A program made the position numbers and the translations under genes. The notes under the pieces were generated by a model. The model did not search any database and had not been told where the DNA came from. It saw only the letters and a list, made by a program, of their open reading frames with translations. A DNA stretch of 64,000 nt from Scatophagus argus (taxonomy: Eukaryota > Chordata > Actinopteri > Scatophagidae). Below are positions 26,022-38,030 of the stretch, one piece after another (positions within the stretch are counted from its first letter, which is position 1; each line of letters begins with the position of its first letter). The DNA is taken from NCBI RefSeq assembly GCF_020382885.2, contig NC_058513.1:14657641-14721640 (forward strand), written 5' to 3'.

Positions 26022-29000
26022 ATGGAGTCCATCAGCCTCTTACGTTCAATATACTATCCTGTCAAAGGTGAGTCCTCAAAGTCGCCCTCACACTGTGATT
26101 GAAAGATGATTTATCAACAGTCTTTCTGTCTTCGAGCATTACCTTTTTCATGTTACTACCTCTGTCTGTCTTTCTGCCAGAGCTGAACGCTGTGCTTGTG
26201 GGATCAAACAGCTCCCGTAAGTCTGTCGTTGGAAACATCATCTTGGGATCAGAGGTGTTTGATCAAGGAGATGTACAGTGCTGTTGTGAGAGGGGAGAGG
26301 GAGAAGTATGTGGGCGAAGAGTCACGTTGGTCAAAGCCCCCGGGTGGCTCCGAGGATATGACCTCTGTAACACACCCGAACTCTTCAAGACAGAAGCGAC
26401 TCTCAGCGCCAGACCTGGACTGCATGCTTTCATTCTGGTGATTAACGCTGAACTGCCATTCAAGAACACACACAAGAAGGCAACACAGAAGCACTTGCAG
26501 CACTTTTTTGGTGACAAGGTGTGGGATCACACGATCGTGGTCTTCATCCACAGAGGCCGTCTAGGCCACGAAACCATTGAGGATTACATCAGACAGGAAG
26601 GTCCGCCGCTCCAGTCACTTCTAGAGTCTTGTGGCAACAGATATCACCTTCTGTGTGATGACGGCACAGACAACAATGAGAAAATCAAAGAGTTGTTTAA
26701 GAAGATTGACACCATGGTGGCAGAAAAGAGTTGTTACCAAATCGACAGCACGCTGGTGGCAAATTCTGAGTCCAACAGAAGGGAAGTGGACAAAAAAGCT
26801 GAGCAGCTGTTTCTGCGATCACAACGGCAAAGGACAGAGCTCAGAAAATTCCTGACAGGTCAGTTGAGTTTGCTTGATTATATAAATGTATGTTCATAGA
26901 AAAAAATACTTGTGTTGGGTCCTGTGACCCTGACAGATAAAGTGGTATCGAAGATGGATGGATGTTAAAAACATCTACTAACTCACTTAATTCTTGACAT
27001 TTTTGGAACATCATAAGTAACAAAATAATGTAATCTGAAAGCTTTCATTCAACACTGGTCAGAAACACCAAGTCATGGCCAAAAGTTTTGAGAATGACAC
27101 AAATATTACATTTTCACAAGGTCTGTTCCTTCAGGGTTTTTAGGTGTTTGTCAGATGTTTCTATGGTATAATGACATACAATTAGAAGCATTTTACAAGT
27201 ATCAAAAGCTTTTATTGAGAAATACATGCAATAGGTCAATATTTGCAGTGTTGACCCTTCTTTTTCAAGACCTCTGCAATTCTCCCTGGCATGCTGTCGA
27301 TCAACTTCTGAACCAAATCCTGACTGATGGCCGTCCATTCTTGCATAATCAATGCTTGGAGTTTGTCAGAATTTGTGGGTTTTTGATTGTCCACCCACCT
27401 CTTGAGGATTGACCACAAGTTCTCAATGGGATTAAGATCTGGAGAGTTTCCTGGCCAAGGGCCCAAAATCTTAATGTTTTGTTCCCTAAGCCATTTTGTT
27501 ATGACCTTTGCTTTATGGCAAGGTGCTCCATCATGCTGGAAAAGGCATTCTTCATCACCAAATTGCCCCTGGATGGTTGGGAGAAGTTGCTCTCGGAGGA
27601 CGTTCTGGTACCATTCTTTGTTCATCGCTGTGTTTTTAGGCAAGATTGTGAGAGATCCCACTCCCTTGACCGAAAAGCAACCCCACACACGAATGGTCTC
27701 AGGATGCTTCACTGTTGGCATGAGACAAGACTGATGGTAGCGCTCACCTCGTCTTGTCTGAACAAGCCTTCTTCCAGATGCCCCAAACAATCGGAAAGGG
27801 GATTCATCAGAGAAAATGACTTTACCCCAGTCCTCAGCAGTCCAGTCCTTGTAACTTCTGCAGAATATCAGTCTGTCCCTGATGTTTTTGCTGGAGAGAA
27901 GTGGCTTCTTTGCTGCCCTCCTTGACACCAGACCTTCCTCCAAAAGTCTTCGCCTTACTGTGCATGCAGATGCACTCACACCTGCCTGCTGCCATTTCTG
28001 AGCAAGCTCTGTACTGGTGGTGGCCCGATCCCGTAGCTGAAACAACTTCAGGAGACGGTCTTGCTGCTTGCTGGACTTTCTTGGGTGCCCTGGAGCCTGT
28101 TTGGCATCAATTGAACCTCTCTCCTTGAAGTTCTTGATAATCCTATAGACGGTTGACTGAGGTGCAATCTTACTCGCTGCAATAAACTTCCCCGTTAGGC
28201 CCTTTTTGTGCAATGCAATGATGGCTGCACGTGTTTCCTTGCTGGTAACCATGACTAACAGATGAGGAACAATGGCACCATCTTCCAGTTCAAGTGTCCA
28301 GTCACTCAATCCTGAGAGATTGATCTCCAGCCTTGTCCTCATCAACACCCACACCTGTGTTAATGTGTGTGACACCTGTGTGTCATTGAAATTATGTTAG
28401 CTGGCCCTTTTGTGGCAGGGCTGAAATGCAGTGGAAATGTGGTTTTAGTGATAAAGTTCATTTTCAAGGCAAATAGGGACTATGCAAATAATTGCAGTTG
28501 AGTGGATCACTCCTCACAACATTCTGGAGTATATACAAATTTCCATTATAAAAACTGAAACTGCAGACTTTGTAAAAATTAATAGTTGTGTCATTCTCAA
28601 AACTTTTGGCCATGACTGTAGACTTTTTGACAGTATTTTGTTAGAAATTAGGATGAGGACCAAAACTACAAAATACCTAAATTGTAATCAACAAACACTG
28701 TCCTTTAAAAGTTTCAGATTAATAGTCGTTGTTTTGTTTGGTGCTATATAAATAAGTTTAATTGAATTCAATTGTTTTGTTACGCAGAGCCAACGCCCAA
28801 CCTGAAAATCTTGATGGTTGGGTCTGTGTTTTCGGGGAAGAGTGCGTCTGGGAACAGTATTCTGAGAGGTGAAAGGTTTCAGGCTGGTGAAAGAACAGAA
28901 GAAGCCTTACAGCAATGTGGCAAAGTGTCTGGAAGAGAGGTCATGATTGTGGACACTCCAGGATGGTGGAAATTCTTCCCAGCATCGTTCACCCCTTCAC

Positions 29001-30673
29001 TCCTGAAGTCCGAGATTTTAAAAGGGGTTTCTCTGTGCTCGCCTTTACCAAATGTCATTTTGCTGGCAGTGCCACTTGACACATCCTTCACTGAAGGTCA
29101 ACGGCGGGTCACAGAGGACAACATGAGGCTACTTGGACAGACAGTGTGGAGACATGCCATCGTGCTGTTTACATTTGGGAACATTTTGGGGGACAAAACT
29201 ATTGAGCAGCACATTGAAAGTGAAGGAAAGCCTCTCCGTTGGCTGATTGAGAAATGCAATAACAGGTATCATGTCCTTGACAATATGCATGCACCCGAGG
29301 ATCAGATAGTGGAGCTGCTGGAGAAGATGGAAGAGATGGTGGTAGGAAACAGCTGGTTTTACCTCAGTGCCACCCCTGATGCAGATGATCCACAACCTCA
29401 GGATGACAGAAGTGACAAATCAGCTGAAAACAAAGATGAGACCACAGCCGAGGAGATCACAAGACAACTTAACATCGAATGGGACCGCAACAACTGGGAA
29501 AAACACCATAGCACAGACAGTATGGGAATGCCCCCATTCAGTAAGTACACCCAAAACACTACGCACACTTCAAACACACTAGAATAGCAACAGAACAGAA
29601 TAAACTTCACAAGTTTTCTTTAACACTTTAAATGTAGTGGATCAACTCTGTAATGGATGAAGTCCAACACCCTGTATCATACATTGCATTATACTCCAGC
29701 AGTCTTAAATCAACCTACCTGTTAGGTAAATGAAAAACAGAACCCAAACCCACACGCACTGAGTCAGTACTGAGGTACTCAAAAATGTTCTTCAGTTCAC
29801 AAAAAGCAAAAAGGCTGAATAACACAAAAATCTCTGAAACAGGAAAAACTTCTAGATGGGCAGGAGTGAATATTGCAGAGCAGGCAAGGTAGGCAATAAG
29901 GCTAGCTTGATATAATACCACAGAGTTGATGAGGAGCATCTGGCAAAGATGGTGAGGTGGGACTGGTCTTTAAATACAGCAGGAGCAGTGTCAGGAACAG
30001 GTGTGTTAGGTCATAGAAAACAGGTAGGATACAAAGGATGACCCCGCTCAACTATGGATTGGCTCCAGGTAGCACACATCCACACACACACACACACACA
30101 CACACGGAGAACAGAGGGAAGGGAAAGGAAAACATTTCCACAATCCCTTGGATCCCTTGTAGGATTAATCAGATTATTGTGTATTGTATACCAGTGAGTG
30201 ATGACAGGCTGAGCTCTGAGGCTTCAGAATTAGAGGAAGAACAAACTGAGCGCCAATCTGAAGATGACCAGTTTGGGACCAGTTTTGATGCCGAAGTAGA
30301 AAATGAAGGAGATGCAGAATCTGGCCCTCTGAGAAGATGGAGAATACTGCTGGAGAGGGAGTGGAGTAGACGAGAGGTGGCCATGGAGCAGGCTTCCTGG
30401 AACTACTTCTGCAATCCTGTCCGTGCAGGTGAATAAATCAAACAGCAATGTGCAAGTAATTTCTGGCATTTCTGCCCAGCTTTCTGATTCTTTCTTTCTT
30501 TTTCTTTCACCATCACAGACACATCCGAGCCAGACAGTATTCGACTGCTGAAATCAAGAAAAAAAGTAAGAAAGTGGCTGGAAACCCAAGGAACACCATC
30601 TGGGTATGGGACATCCTCCTCCACTAGCCTTAAATCAGTGGAGAAGGAAGAATTAAACACGGCCAAAGATTAA
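26022..30673 (+). CDS. GIMAP/AIG1-like GTPase, tandem copy A, 5 exons
   Basis: GIMAP proteins are septin-related immune GTPases that act on lymphocyte survival and at intracellular membranes. Exons: 26022-26067, 26181-26858, 28788-29540, 30195-30428 and 30519-30673. GT-AG junctions are phase 1 throughout and give 621 residues. Domain 1 (exon 2, about residues 17-240) has the AIG1 layout, but its P-loop is GSNSSRKS and its G3 is KAPGW instead of DTPG. Domain 2 (exon 3, about 242-440) has a good P-loop, GSVFSGKSASGNSIL, and DTPGWW, with the family-like FTFGN...DKTIEQHI further on. Exon 4 encodes an acidic stretch (EEEQTERQSEDDQ) and the segment REWSRREVAMEQASWNYFCN. Exon 5 ends with a basic KSRKKVRKWLE patch and a Ser-rich end. 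No membrane anchor is seen. The start is the ATG in the short first exon; copy B has the equivalent. Double-domain GIMAPs are common in fish, and I cannot give a numbered orthologue. Confidence 0.88.
26920..26966 (+). repeat. retroelement 3' tail fragment
   Basis: The sequence tgaccctgacagataaagtg followed by gtatcgaagatggatggatg matches the tail common to many teleost SINEs and LINEs (tgaccctgaacaggataagc type). Only this tail is present, just after GIMAP copy A exon 2. Confidence 0.55.
27070..28618 (-). mobile_element. Tc1-like transposon, near complete
   Basis: Inverted ends share gtcatggccaaaagttttga and continue gaatgacacaa: left at 27072-27102, right end at 28618 on the other strand. 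The right side is followed by TA (28619-28620). The outermost bases of the left end are mutated. The element is about 1.55 kb, has one open transposase frame, and lies in intron 2 of GIMAP copy A in the opposite orientation. Confidence 0.93.
27236..28252 (-). CDS. Tc1/mariner transposase, DD34E, intact frame
   Basis: This enzyme would excise and reinsert the element at TA sites. From the ATG at 28252 it is 338 residues, the usual Tc1 length. An N-terminal paired-like DNA-binding region (SKETRAAIIALHKKGLTG, then TVYRIIKNF) is followed by the catalytic core: first Asp in VIFSDESPF, second in FQHDGAPCH, Glu in NSPDLNPIENLW, spacing as expected for DD34E. The open frame extends 41 codons upstream to 28375, but the family normally begins MVTSKET, so I choose the inner start. 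No stop or frameshift is visible. Whether it is active depends on the damaged left end and on individual residues I cannot test. Confidence 0.9.
   Translation of the reverse strand: MVTSKETRAAIIALHKKGLTGKFIAASKIAPQSTVYRIIKNFKERGSIDAKQAPGHPRKSSKQQDRLLKLFQLRDRATTSTELAQKWQQAGVSASACTVRRRLLEEGLVSRRAAKKPLLSSKNIRDRLIFCRSYKDWTAEDWGKVIFSDESPFRLFGASGRRLVQTRRGERYHQSCLMPTVKHPETIRVWGCFSVKGVGSLTILPKNTAMNKEWYQNVLREQLLPTIQGQFGDEECLFQHDGAPCHKAKVITKWLREQNIKILGPWPGNSPDLNPIENLWSILKRWVDNQKPTNSDKLQALIMQEWTAISQDLVQKLIDSMPGRIAEVLKKKGQHCKY
29717..30165 (+). other. about 450 bp insertion in GIMAP A intron 3
   Basis: Intron 3 is 654 nt in copy A and 206 nt in copy B. The shared flanks (agtcttaaat... and ...gattattgt...ccag) show that the extra DNA entered A or was lost from B. 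It includes a CA run at 30080-30105 and the motif tttaaatacagcaggagcag. No terminal repeats or target duplication are obvious, so its class is unknown. Confidence 0.6.
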
Positions 30674-31407
30674 TTACACCATCAAACAGTACATTATGGT
30701 CTTGTTTGAAGAAATATGAAAGAAAACAACAACTGATGACTACTGAAGTCCTTGGTAAACCTGGTGTAAGTTAACTATGTGTGAAGCTCTTAAAACTCCA
30801 GGAGCTGCCCAAACACATCCAACAGAGCACCTTCAGAGAGAAAACTGATAACATTATCATCAATTATCAGTAGTCACTTTATAACCTCTGCACTGGTACA
30901 TTGACCCTTGTGCAGAGAACAACAGTTTGGCAAGCATCCCAGAAGGATTCTGTGAGCACAGTGAAAAATATTCTGTAAACTTTCATGTAATCACCACTAC
31001 AGTGAATAAGAAACTGTCATCTCATGTTATTCACTTACAAAGCTCTACTGTTGAATCTTCCAAACTACCTCATATCTCTTCTCTCATTTAAAACTGGTAG
31101 CTTCAATACACAATCCAGCTTTTATTTTTTACTTAACTTTAAATATCCCTTATGTCTGTACAAATGCTGGCAGATCTGGTTTCAGATTTTATGCACCTTA
31201 TAAATGGAACAAGTGATTGCACTCATATTACAGTCCTGAATTCATCTTGGTTGGATGTTGTTAACAAATCTTGTAAAAAAAATTTTAATTAACTGTATTG
31301 TGCTTGTTGATTTCTTTGATTTGTTTCTGTAATGTTCTTATTTTTCTTTGTTCTCAGACCTTTTATATATAAAAAAAAATCCTAATCTCAATTATTTTCC
31401 CTGATTA

Positions 31408-31434
31408 AATAAAGATTAAATGTGCTACAATAAA
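31408..31434 (+). other. candidate polyadenylation signals, GIMAP A
   Basis: Two AATAAA hexamers (31408-31413 and 31429-31434) lie about 740 nt past the copy A stop. Copy B has a much nearer one at 35930-35935, so the two 3' UTRs probably differ in length. Confidence 0.35.
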
Positions 31435-32071
31435 GATGCCTTCTCCAATCCTTATTAAAGCTTCCATGCAAATGCCATAACTAAATAATGCAGTAAAGTC
31501 CAACCTTGAAACCTTGTTGGCCAATCGGATTTTACTTTTCACTATAAAACTGCAGCTTAAAGTTCAGCTACGGTTGGCAAAATGCATATCACACTCAGTA
31601 TGAATGAGCAACATCATAAATGCGCCGTATGTCAACATTTAACGTTTTTCATTTAAATGACAAGAAGAGCGATCTGATTGAAAGAAATGTACAAATTATG
31701 CTAATGTCTCATTGTGTTAATTTCCAGCCCAGAATTTGAGAGGATTTTCACAAAGCAAACACTGTAGTTTACTCATGTCCAAACTAAGCTTGGCACTGTT
31801 TGACTGGATTAACATGAATAATTATTAGGAATTATCAGGGTCATGCTGGCATGCTGGTATGCTGGTATGAGACGAACCAGCTAGTCAACAGAGTCAATAG
31901 CATTTTCAAATGAAGCACAACAGAGCATCAATATTAAAAACAAATGATTGTTGATTGTCACTTCACCTTTAAAATACTAACGTACAGCACCAGCTTATGT
32001 TTCCAACACATTAACCATAACCTGTGTGTGTGTGTGTGTGTATTCTCATAAATTTGATTACGCAAGGGAGC

Positions 32072-32176
<105 letters not shown>

Positions 32177-33304
32177 CAAGCTGAACCTGACACTACAGTA
32201 AGCTGATCTGGGACCTGGAACGGCTCCAGAACAACCAGTTCAACAACACACCAGCACAACAACATACCCAGTTGCTGGAAGTTAACTCAACTGAATTGAC
32301 GTCAGGGTTTCTGGCACATGACATCTGATGGGGAGATTTATCTGAATGTCCTTGTGACATCTCTACTGTATGTCTCACGCAAACTAAAGTTTCATTTATG
32401 TAAACCAGCAGTTGTTACAACAGAAATATAAGACAAGAAATAAACAGCAGCGAAAGAAACAGCACAAATATTAATAAACCTAATTATACAAAATTATTCA
32501 AGAACATGCATAGACATACATGTATGCTATTTGCTCACCACCTTTATCGTGGGTAATGTTGTGTATATGAAATATTTTAAAATTGTATCTGTATATGTAC
32601 ATGTGTGTGAACAATGCTGCTCTGCATTGACAATGTTTGCATTCTGTACAATCTATTCTCTGGGCAACCACATTTCCTGTGATTCATGGAGTCTGAATGT
32701 TTTCCTTTCATTTATGCCATGATTGTGAATATTATGTTCAACTTGCTGCACAGGTTTTGTTTGTTTTTTGCTCTTGACTCGAGTACTTATCAGGGTGCAA
32801 AAAGAAACCACTGAGCGTCCATATGTGACAAATGATTGCGGCTGTTTCTGGAGAGATGACCTTTATTGTTGGGGAATGGATGATGGTATGGGTATTAAAT
32901 TAAAGGGAAAAAAACAACAGAAAGTGTCTTGGTAAGGTGTTGTTCCATTGCAAGATTTGTACATTTGTATTTATTATGTTTTGTTGTTCGTTTATTCAGA
33001 TTTTTTTGCTTAGTCACCGGTAAGCAAAAAACCGCAAAAAGAACAAAGAAGCAGATAAACAGGTTGAAGCAAGCCAATAGGCTGCATGGCATCCGGAAAT
33101 GTGACTCCAAAAAGATCTTTCCACTCAGTTCCTCTGAGTTAAACTATGCTGCTAGTCCTGTTTGGTGATCAAGGAAGAAGTTATCGCAAAAAAGGAAACA
33201 GTGACAGAAACAGTGAGCAACAGCTCTACACCTTAAACCAAAAGACGTAGAGGAGATGTAACCCATCAGAAGCCTTTTATGTTAATTATTCGTTTTTACA
33301 AATC

Positions 33305-35887
33305 ATGGACAAAGCTTCATCTGTCAAAGGTGAGTCCTCAAAGTCGCCCTCACACTGTGATTGAAAGATGATTTATCAACAGTCTTTCTGTCTTCGAGCA
33401 TTACCTTTTTCATGTTACTACCTCTGTCTGTCTTTCTGTCAGAGCTGAATGCTGTGCTTGTGGGATCAAACAGCTCCCGTAAGTCTCTCGTTGGAAACAT
33501 CATCTTGGGAACAAAGGTGTTTGATCAAGGAGATGTAAAATGCCGTTATGAGACGGGAGAGGGAGAAGTATGTGGGCGAAGAGTCACGTTGGTCAAAGCC
33601 CCCGGGTGGCTCCGAGGATATGACCTCTGTAACACACCCGAACTCTTCAAGACAGAAGCGACTCTCAGCGTCAGACCTGGACTGCATGCTTTCATTCTGG
33701 TGATTAACGCTGAACTGCCATTCAAGAACACATACAAGAAGGCAACACAGAAGCACTTGCAGCACTTTTTTGGTGACAAGGTGTGGGATCACACGATCGT
33801 GGTCTTCATTCACAGAGGCTGTCTAGGCCACGAAACCATTGAGGATTACATCAGACAGGAAGGTCCGCCGCTCCAGTCACTTCTAGAGTCTTGTGGTAAC
33901 AGATATCACCTTCTGTGTGATGACGGCACAGACAACAATGAGAAAATCAAAGAGTTGTTTGAGAAGATTGACACCATGGTGGCAGAAAAGAGTTGTTACC
34001 AAATCGACAGCACGCTGGTGGCAAATGCTGAGTCCAACAGAAGGGAAGTGGACAAAAAAGCTGAGCAGCTTTTACTGCAATCACAACGGCAAAGGACAGA
34101 GCTCAGAAAACTCCTGACAGGTCAGTTGAGTTTGTTTGATTATATAAATGTATGTTCATAGAAAATAAGATCTTGCCGATTTTTGTAGTTTTGGACACAG
34201 AAGTCAGATAATTGTGCATTAAAGAGCTTTCAGTCATCTTAAGTCAGGGTTATTAAGCATACCTTTTGACAGTATTTTGTTAGATTTCTGGTTTCTGGCT
34301 CCAAAAATCAAATGAAAGAGTTTTGTCTAGACCTGCTCTAATTGGAAAGTGTCATAAGACAACTTTTGTTGTGATTTGGTGCTATATAAATAAGTTTAAT
34401 TGAATTGAATTGTTTTGTTACGCAGAGCCAAAACCCAACCTGAGAATCTTGATGGTTGGGTGGGTGTTTTCTGGGAAGAGTGCGTCTGGGAACAGTATTC
34501 TGAGAGCTGAAAGGTTTCAGGCTGGTGAAAGAACAGAAGAAGCCTTACAGCAATGTGGCAAAGTGTCTGGAAGAGAGGTCATGATTGTGGACACTCCAGG
34601 ATGGTGGAAATTCTTCCCAGCATCGTTCACCCCTTCACTCCTGAAGTCCGAGATTTTAAAAGGGGTTTCTCTGTGCTCGCCATCACCCAATGTCATTTTG
34701 CTGGCAGTGCCGCTTGACACATCGTTCACCGAAGATCAACGACGGGTCACAGAGGACAACATGAGGCTACTTGGACAGACAGTGTGGAGACATGTCATCG
34801 TGGTGTTTACATTTGGGAACAGTTTGGGGGACAAAACTATTGAGCAGCACATTGAAAGTGAAGGAAAGCCTCTCCGTTGGCTGATTGAGAAATGCAATAA
34901 CAGGTATCATGTCCTTGACAATACGCATGCACCCGAGGATCAGATAGTGGAGCTGCTGGAGAAAATGGAAGAGATGATAGCAGGAAACAGCTGTTTTTAT
35001 CTCAGTGCCAATCCTGATGCAGATGATCCACAACCTCAGGATGACAGAAGTGACAAATCAGCTGAAAACAAAGATGAGACCACAGCCGAGGAGATCACAA
35101 GACAACTTACCATCGAATGGGACCGCAACAACTGGGAAAAACACCACAGCACAGACAGTATGACACTATTACCACCGCACCGTAAGTACATCCAAAACAT
35201 TACAGATACTTTAAATACATCATAATTATAACAGAACAGAATAAACTTCACAAGATTTGTTTAGCACTTTAAATGGCATTGCCCTGCCTGAAGTCCTGTG
35301 TCCTGTGCATTACATTATATTCCAGCAGTCTTAAATTAGCTTTATCACCTCGTGCAACTAACCTGATTATTATATGTTTTTAACCAGTGAGTGATGATGG
35401 GCTGAGTTCTTCAGAATCAGAGGAAGAACAAACTGAGCGCCAATCTGAAGATGACCAGTTTAGGACCAGTTTTGATGCAGAAGAAGAAAATGACGGAGAC
35501 GCAGAATCTGGCCCTCTGAGAAGATGGAGCATGCTGCTGGAGAGGGAGTGGAGCAGACGAGAGGTGGCCATGGAGCAGGCTTCCTGGAACTACTTCTGCA
35601 ATCCTGTCCATGCAGGTGAATAAATCAAACAACAATGTGCAAGTAACTTCTGGCTTTTCTGCCCAGCTTTCTGATTCTTTCTTTCTTTTTCTTTCACCAC
35701 CACAGACACATCCGAGCCAGACAGTATCCTGCTGCTGGAATCAAGAAAAAAAGTAAGAAAGTGGCTGGAAACCCAAACATCTGGGTATGGGACATCCTCC
35801 TCCACTAGCCTTAAATCAGTGGAGAAGGAAGAATTAAACATGACAGGACATTTGGAGGACAGTCACGAAAATACTACTAACTACTAA
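33305..35887 (+). CDS. GIMAP/AIG1-like GTPase, tandem copy B, 5 exons
   Basis: Exons 33305-33329, 33443-34120, 34426-35181, 35388-35615 and 35706-35887 reproduce copy A's structure with the same phases, giving 622 residues. Exon 1 encodes only MDKASSVK and differs from copy A. Domain 1 again has the degenerate GSNSSRKS and KAPGW motifs. Domain 2 has GWVFSGKSASGNSIL and DTPGWW. About 15 of 226 residues differ in domain 1, six of them in one 16-residue stretch after the P-loop. The C-terminus diverges after SVEKEELN: copy B runs on to SHENTTNY, whereas copy A ends TAKD. All frames are open and AATAAA lies 43 nt past the stop, so it looks functional. It lacks the transposon found in copy A's intron 2. 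Confidence 0.88.
34329..34415 (+). repeat. widespread teleost repeat tail at GIMAP B intron 2 end
   Basis: tctagacctgctctaattgg, then gtgctatataaataagttta and attgaattgaattg, is a common teleost repeat 3' end. A shorter version lies at the same place in copy A (about 28735-28775), so it predates the duplication. It ends only about 10 nt before the exon 3 acceptor. Confidence 0.65.
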
Positions 35888-35929
35888 CTACTATTCACTC
35901 TGACTACTTAATTGTTAGTGTAACCCCCG

Positions 35930-35935
35930 AATAAA
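35930..35935 (+). other. candidate polyadenylation signal, GIMAP B
   Basis: AATAAA, 43 nt after the stop codon of copy B, with a second one at 35975-35980. Confidence 0.45.
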
Positions 35936-35989
35936 ACTGAACTGTTACAACTCTAACATCTGTAATTGAGAAAAAATAAACAGCTGAAA

Positions 35990-37537
35990 ATCAGATCACT
36001 GCACCCTGAACGTCAACAGAAGAGCACTCCTCAGAGATAAGGTGCTTTTTCAAGGAGTTACCACATAAAGTCATGGATATGAAAAGTTAAAAATGTCACG
36101 GACGGGAAGAGGAAGAAGGAGAATAAGCTAAAGTAAATAGAGGATAGAGGAGCGTCAGATGACGAGCGACAAAGAGTGCGAAGAACTCCGTGGCTGATTT
36201 CTACTGAGGGCTTAGCCCATCAGCAGCACCGTCAGAGAGGATTAGGAAGACCAGGGATTGGCATCAGAACGGCAAGATGGGATCTCTCTGTTATATCAGA
36301 ATTAACGTTAATCCAGAGTTGAAGCCTCTACGTCTCACACAGAGACGGGCATCGACACGTGTAAACACACAATCACTTCACTTCACCATTTACTATGGTA
36401 TATGCTTTCATTCACCATATAAATGCATCCTTAAACATCTAATGGCTCTTATGCACGCATGCACACACAAGAAACAAAGGAAGAAAGACGAGGTTAATGA
36501 ACAAAGGAGGCAAAGGTAAAAGGAGAAGAAGACAAAGAAGAGTACATCAGTGATAATGGTTTCTATGTATATGACATCTGAACCTCCTGTGTTCAGTCTG
36601 AAAGCATCTGGTAATCAGTCAGACTACAGCGTTCCTCCCCTGACATGCTGCTCATTAACGAATGTCTGTCATGGTGGTTTCTTTCTAAACTCCTTTTTGC
36701 TCTTATTGTTACATAAACATGTTAAAGACAGCTGGCCCGTGGTGTGTGGTGGAATTAAAATAAGTGCTTTTATACATTATCAGCTGCTATCGAGGAGTCC
36801 TTACATTGAGAGGTTCTAGGGTGAATAAACGACAACAGGATATTTTTTATGTTCACAATGTAAATTTAAGAGAAAATATTACATTTACTGATAACGAGGC
36901 TCCATCAGGTCTTGTGTTGGTGAGATAACCAACTGTGCATAAGCTGTGTAGTGACTGTGTATAAAGCATTCTGAAGTTGAAGGGACTTTTCATATGCTAC
37001 TGGTTCCTGTTGTGACTTCTTCACATGGGTGTTTCCCTGACAAATGCATTGATAGAACAGAATCTCCTTCCCCTTCGTTTAGTGGGGATGCCATTGTGAA
37101 TCTTCCAGGGAATTAGACTGCTGCTGTGCTGCTGCTGCTTTGCAAAATAAAGCAAACCTCAAACGTTATTTGTAGAACTGTGGTTACTGCATACTAATAC
37201 AATACATACTCCCCACTTGATCACCTGGTATGATGGCTTGATGAGGAGAGTGTGCACGAGTCAAGGTAATGGAGGGTGCAGGGTAAAATTAAGAGTGAGA
37301 GAGAGGAGAGTGGACATACAGACTTGGTTACATGAACTGAGAAATCTGCGTGAGAAAATAAAATTCCAACACTGGAAATCACAGAAAGCCTTTAATATTG
37401 AATGAGGTTGTGGATGAAACAAGTTTCAGCACAAGCCTCCTCTTTTGAGAACAGGCTCAAAAATGGCTTTTCTTTCTTTAGTGTGGCTCTGGACTCTGGA
37501 CACAGAGTCACACTTAACACTAAATTACTTTACAATA
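35990..37537. other. no gene seen, downstream of GIMAP B
   Basis: AT-rich sequence with short, unremarkable open frames (for example 36277-36519). No splice-supported exon or family resemblance is seen. Confidence 0.6.
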
Positions 37538-38030
37538 CACTATAAAGACAAAAGCATTGGTATGGGGCTGATTTTGAGCGGTTGGGCTTGGCCCCTCAAC
37601 TGCCAGTAAAGGGAAATCTTAATGCTTCAGCATACCAAGACATTTTGGACAATGCTATGCTTCCAGCTTTGTGGCCACAGTTTGTTGAAGGCCCTTTTCT
37701 GTTCCAGCATGACTGTGCCCCAGTGCACAAAGCAAAGCTCCATAAAGACATGGTTGGATGAGTTTGGTGTGGAAGAACTTGACTGGCCCACACAGAGTCC
37801 TGACCTGAACACCTTTGGGATGAACTGGAACGGAGATTGTGAGCCAGGCCTTTTGGTCCAACATCAGTGTCTGACCTCACAAATGCTCTACTGCATGAAT
37901 GCACACCAATTCCCACAGAAACACTCTTGTGGAAAGCCTTCCCAGAAGAGTGGAAGCTGTTATAACTGCAATGCTGTCTGTATGTTTAGAATGAGATATC
38001 ATTAAAGTCCCTGTTGGTGTAAATGTTAGA
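37538..38030 (+). mobile_element. Tc1-like transposon relic
   Basis: A left end cactataaagacaaaagcat leads into a decayed Tc1-type transposase. Recognisable pieces in different frames include DNAMLPALW, FLFQHDCAPVHKAK, FGVEELDWPTQSPDLN and a C-terminal piece. Frameshifts and a PDLNTF in place of PDLNPI show it is dead. The inner right part (agtccctgttggtgtaa) matches the 15.05 kb MITE, and the right terminal repeat is missing. Confidence 0.85.
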
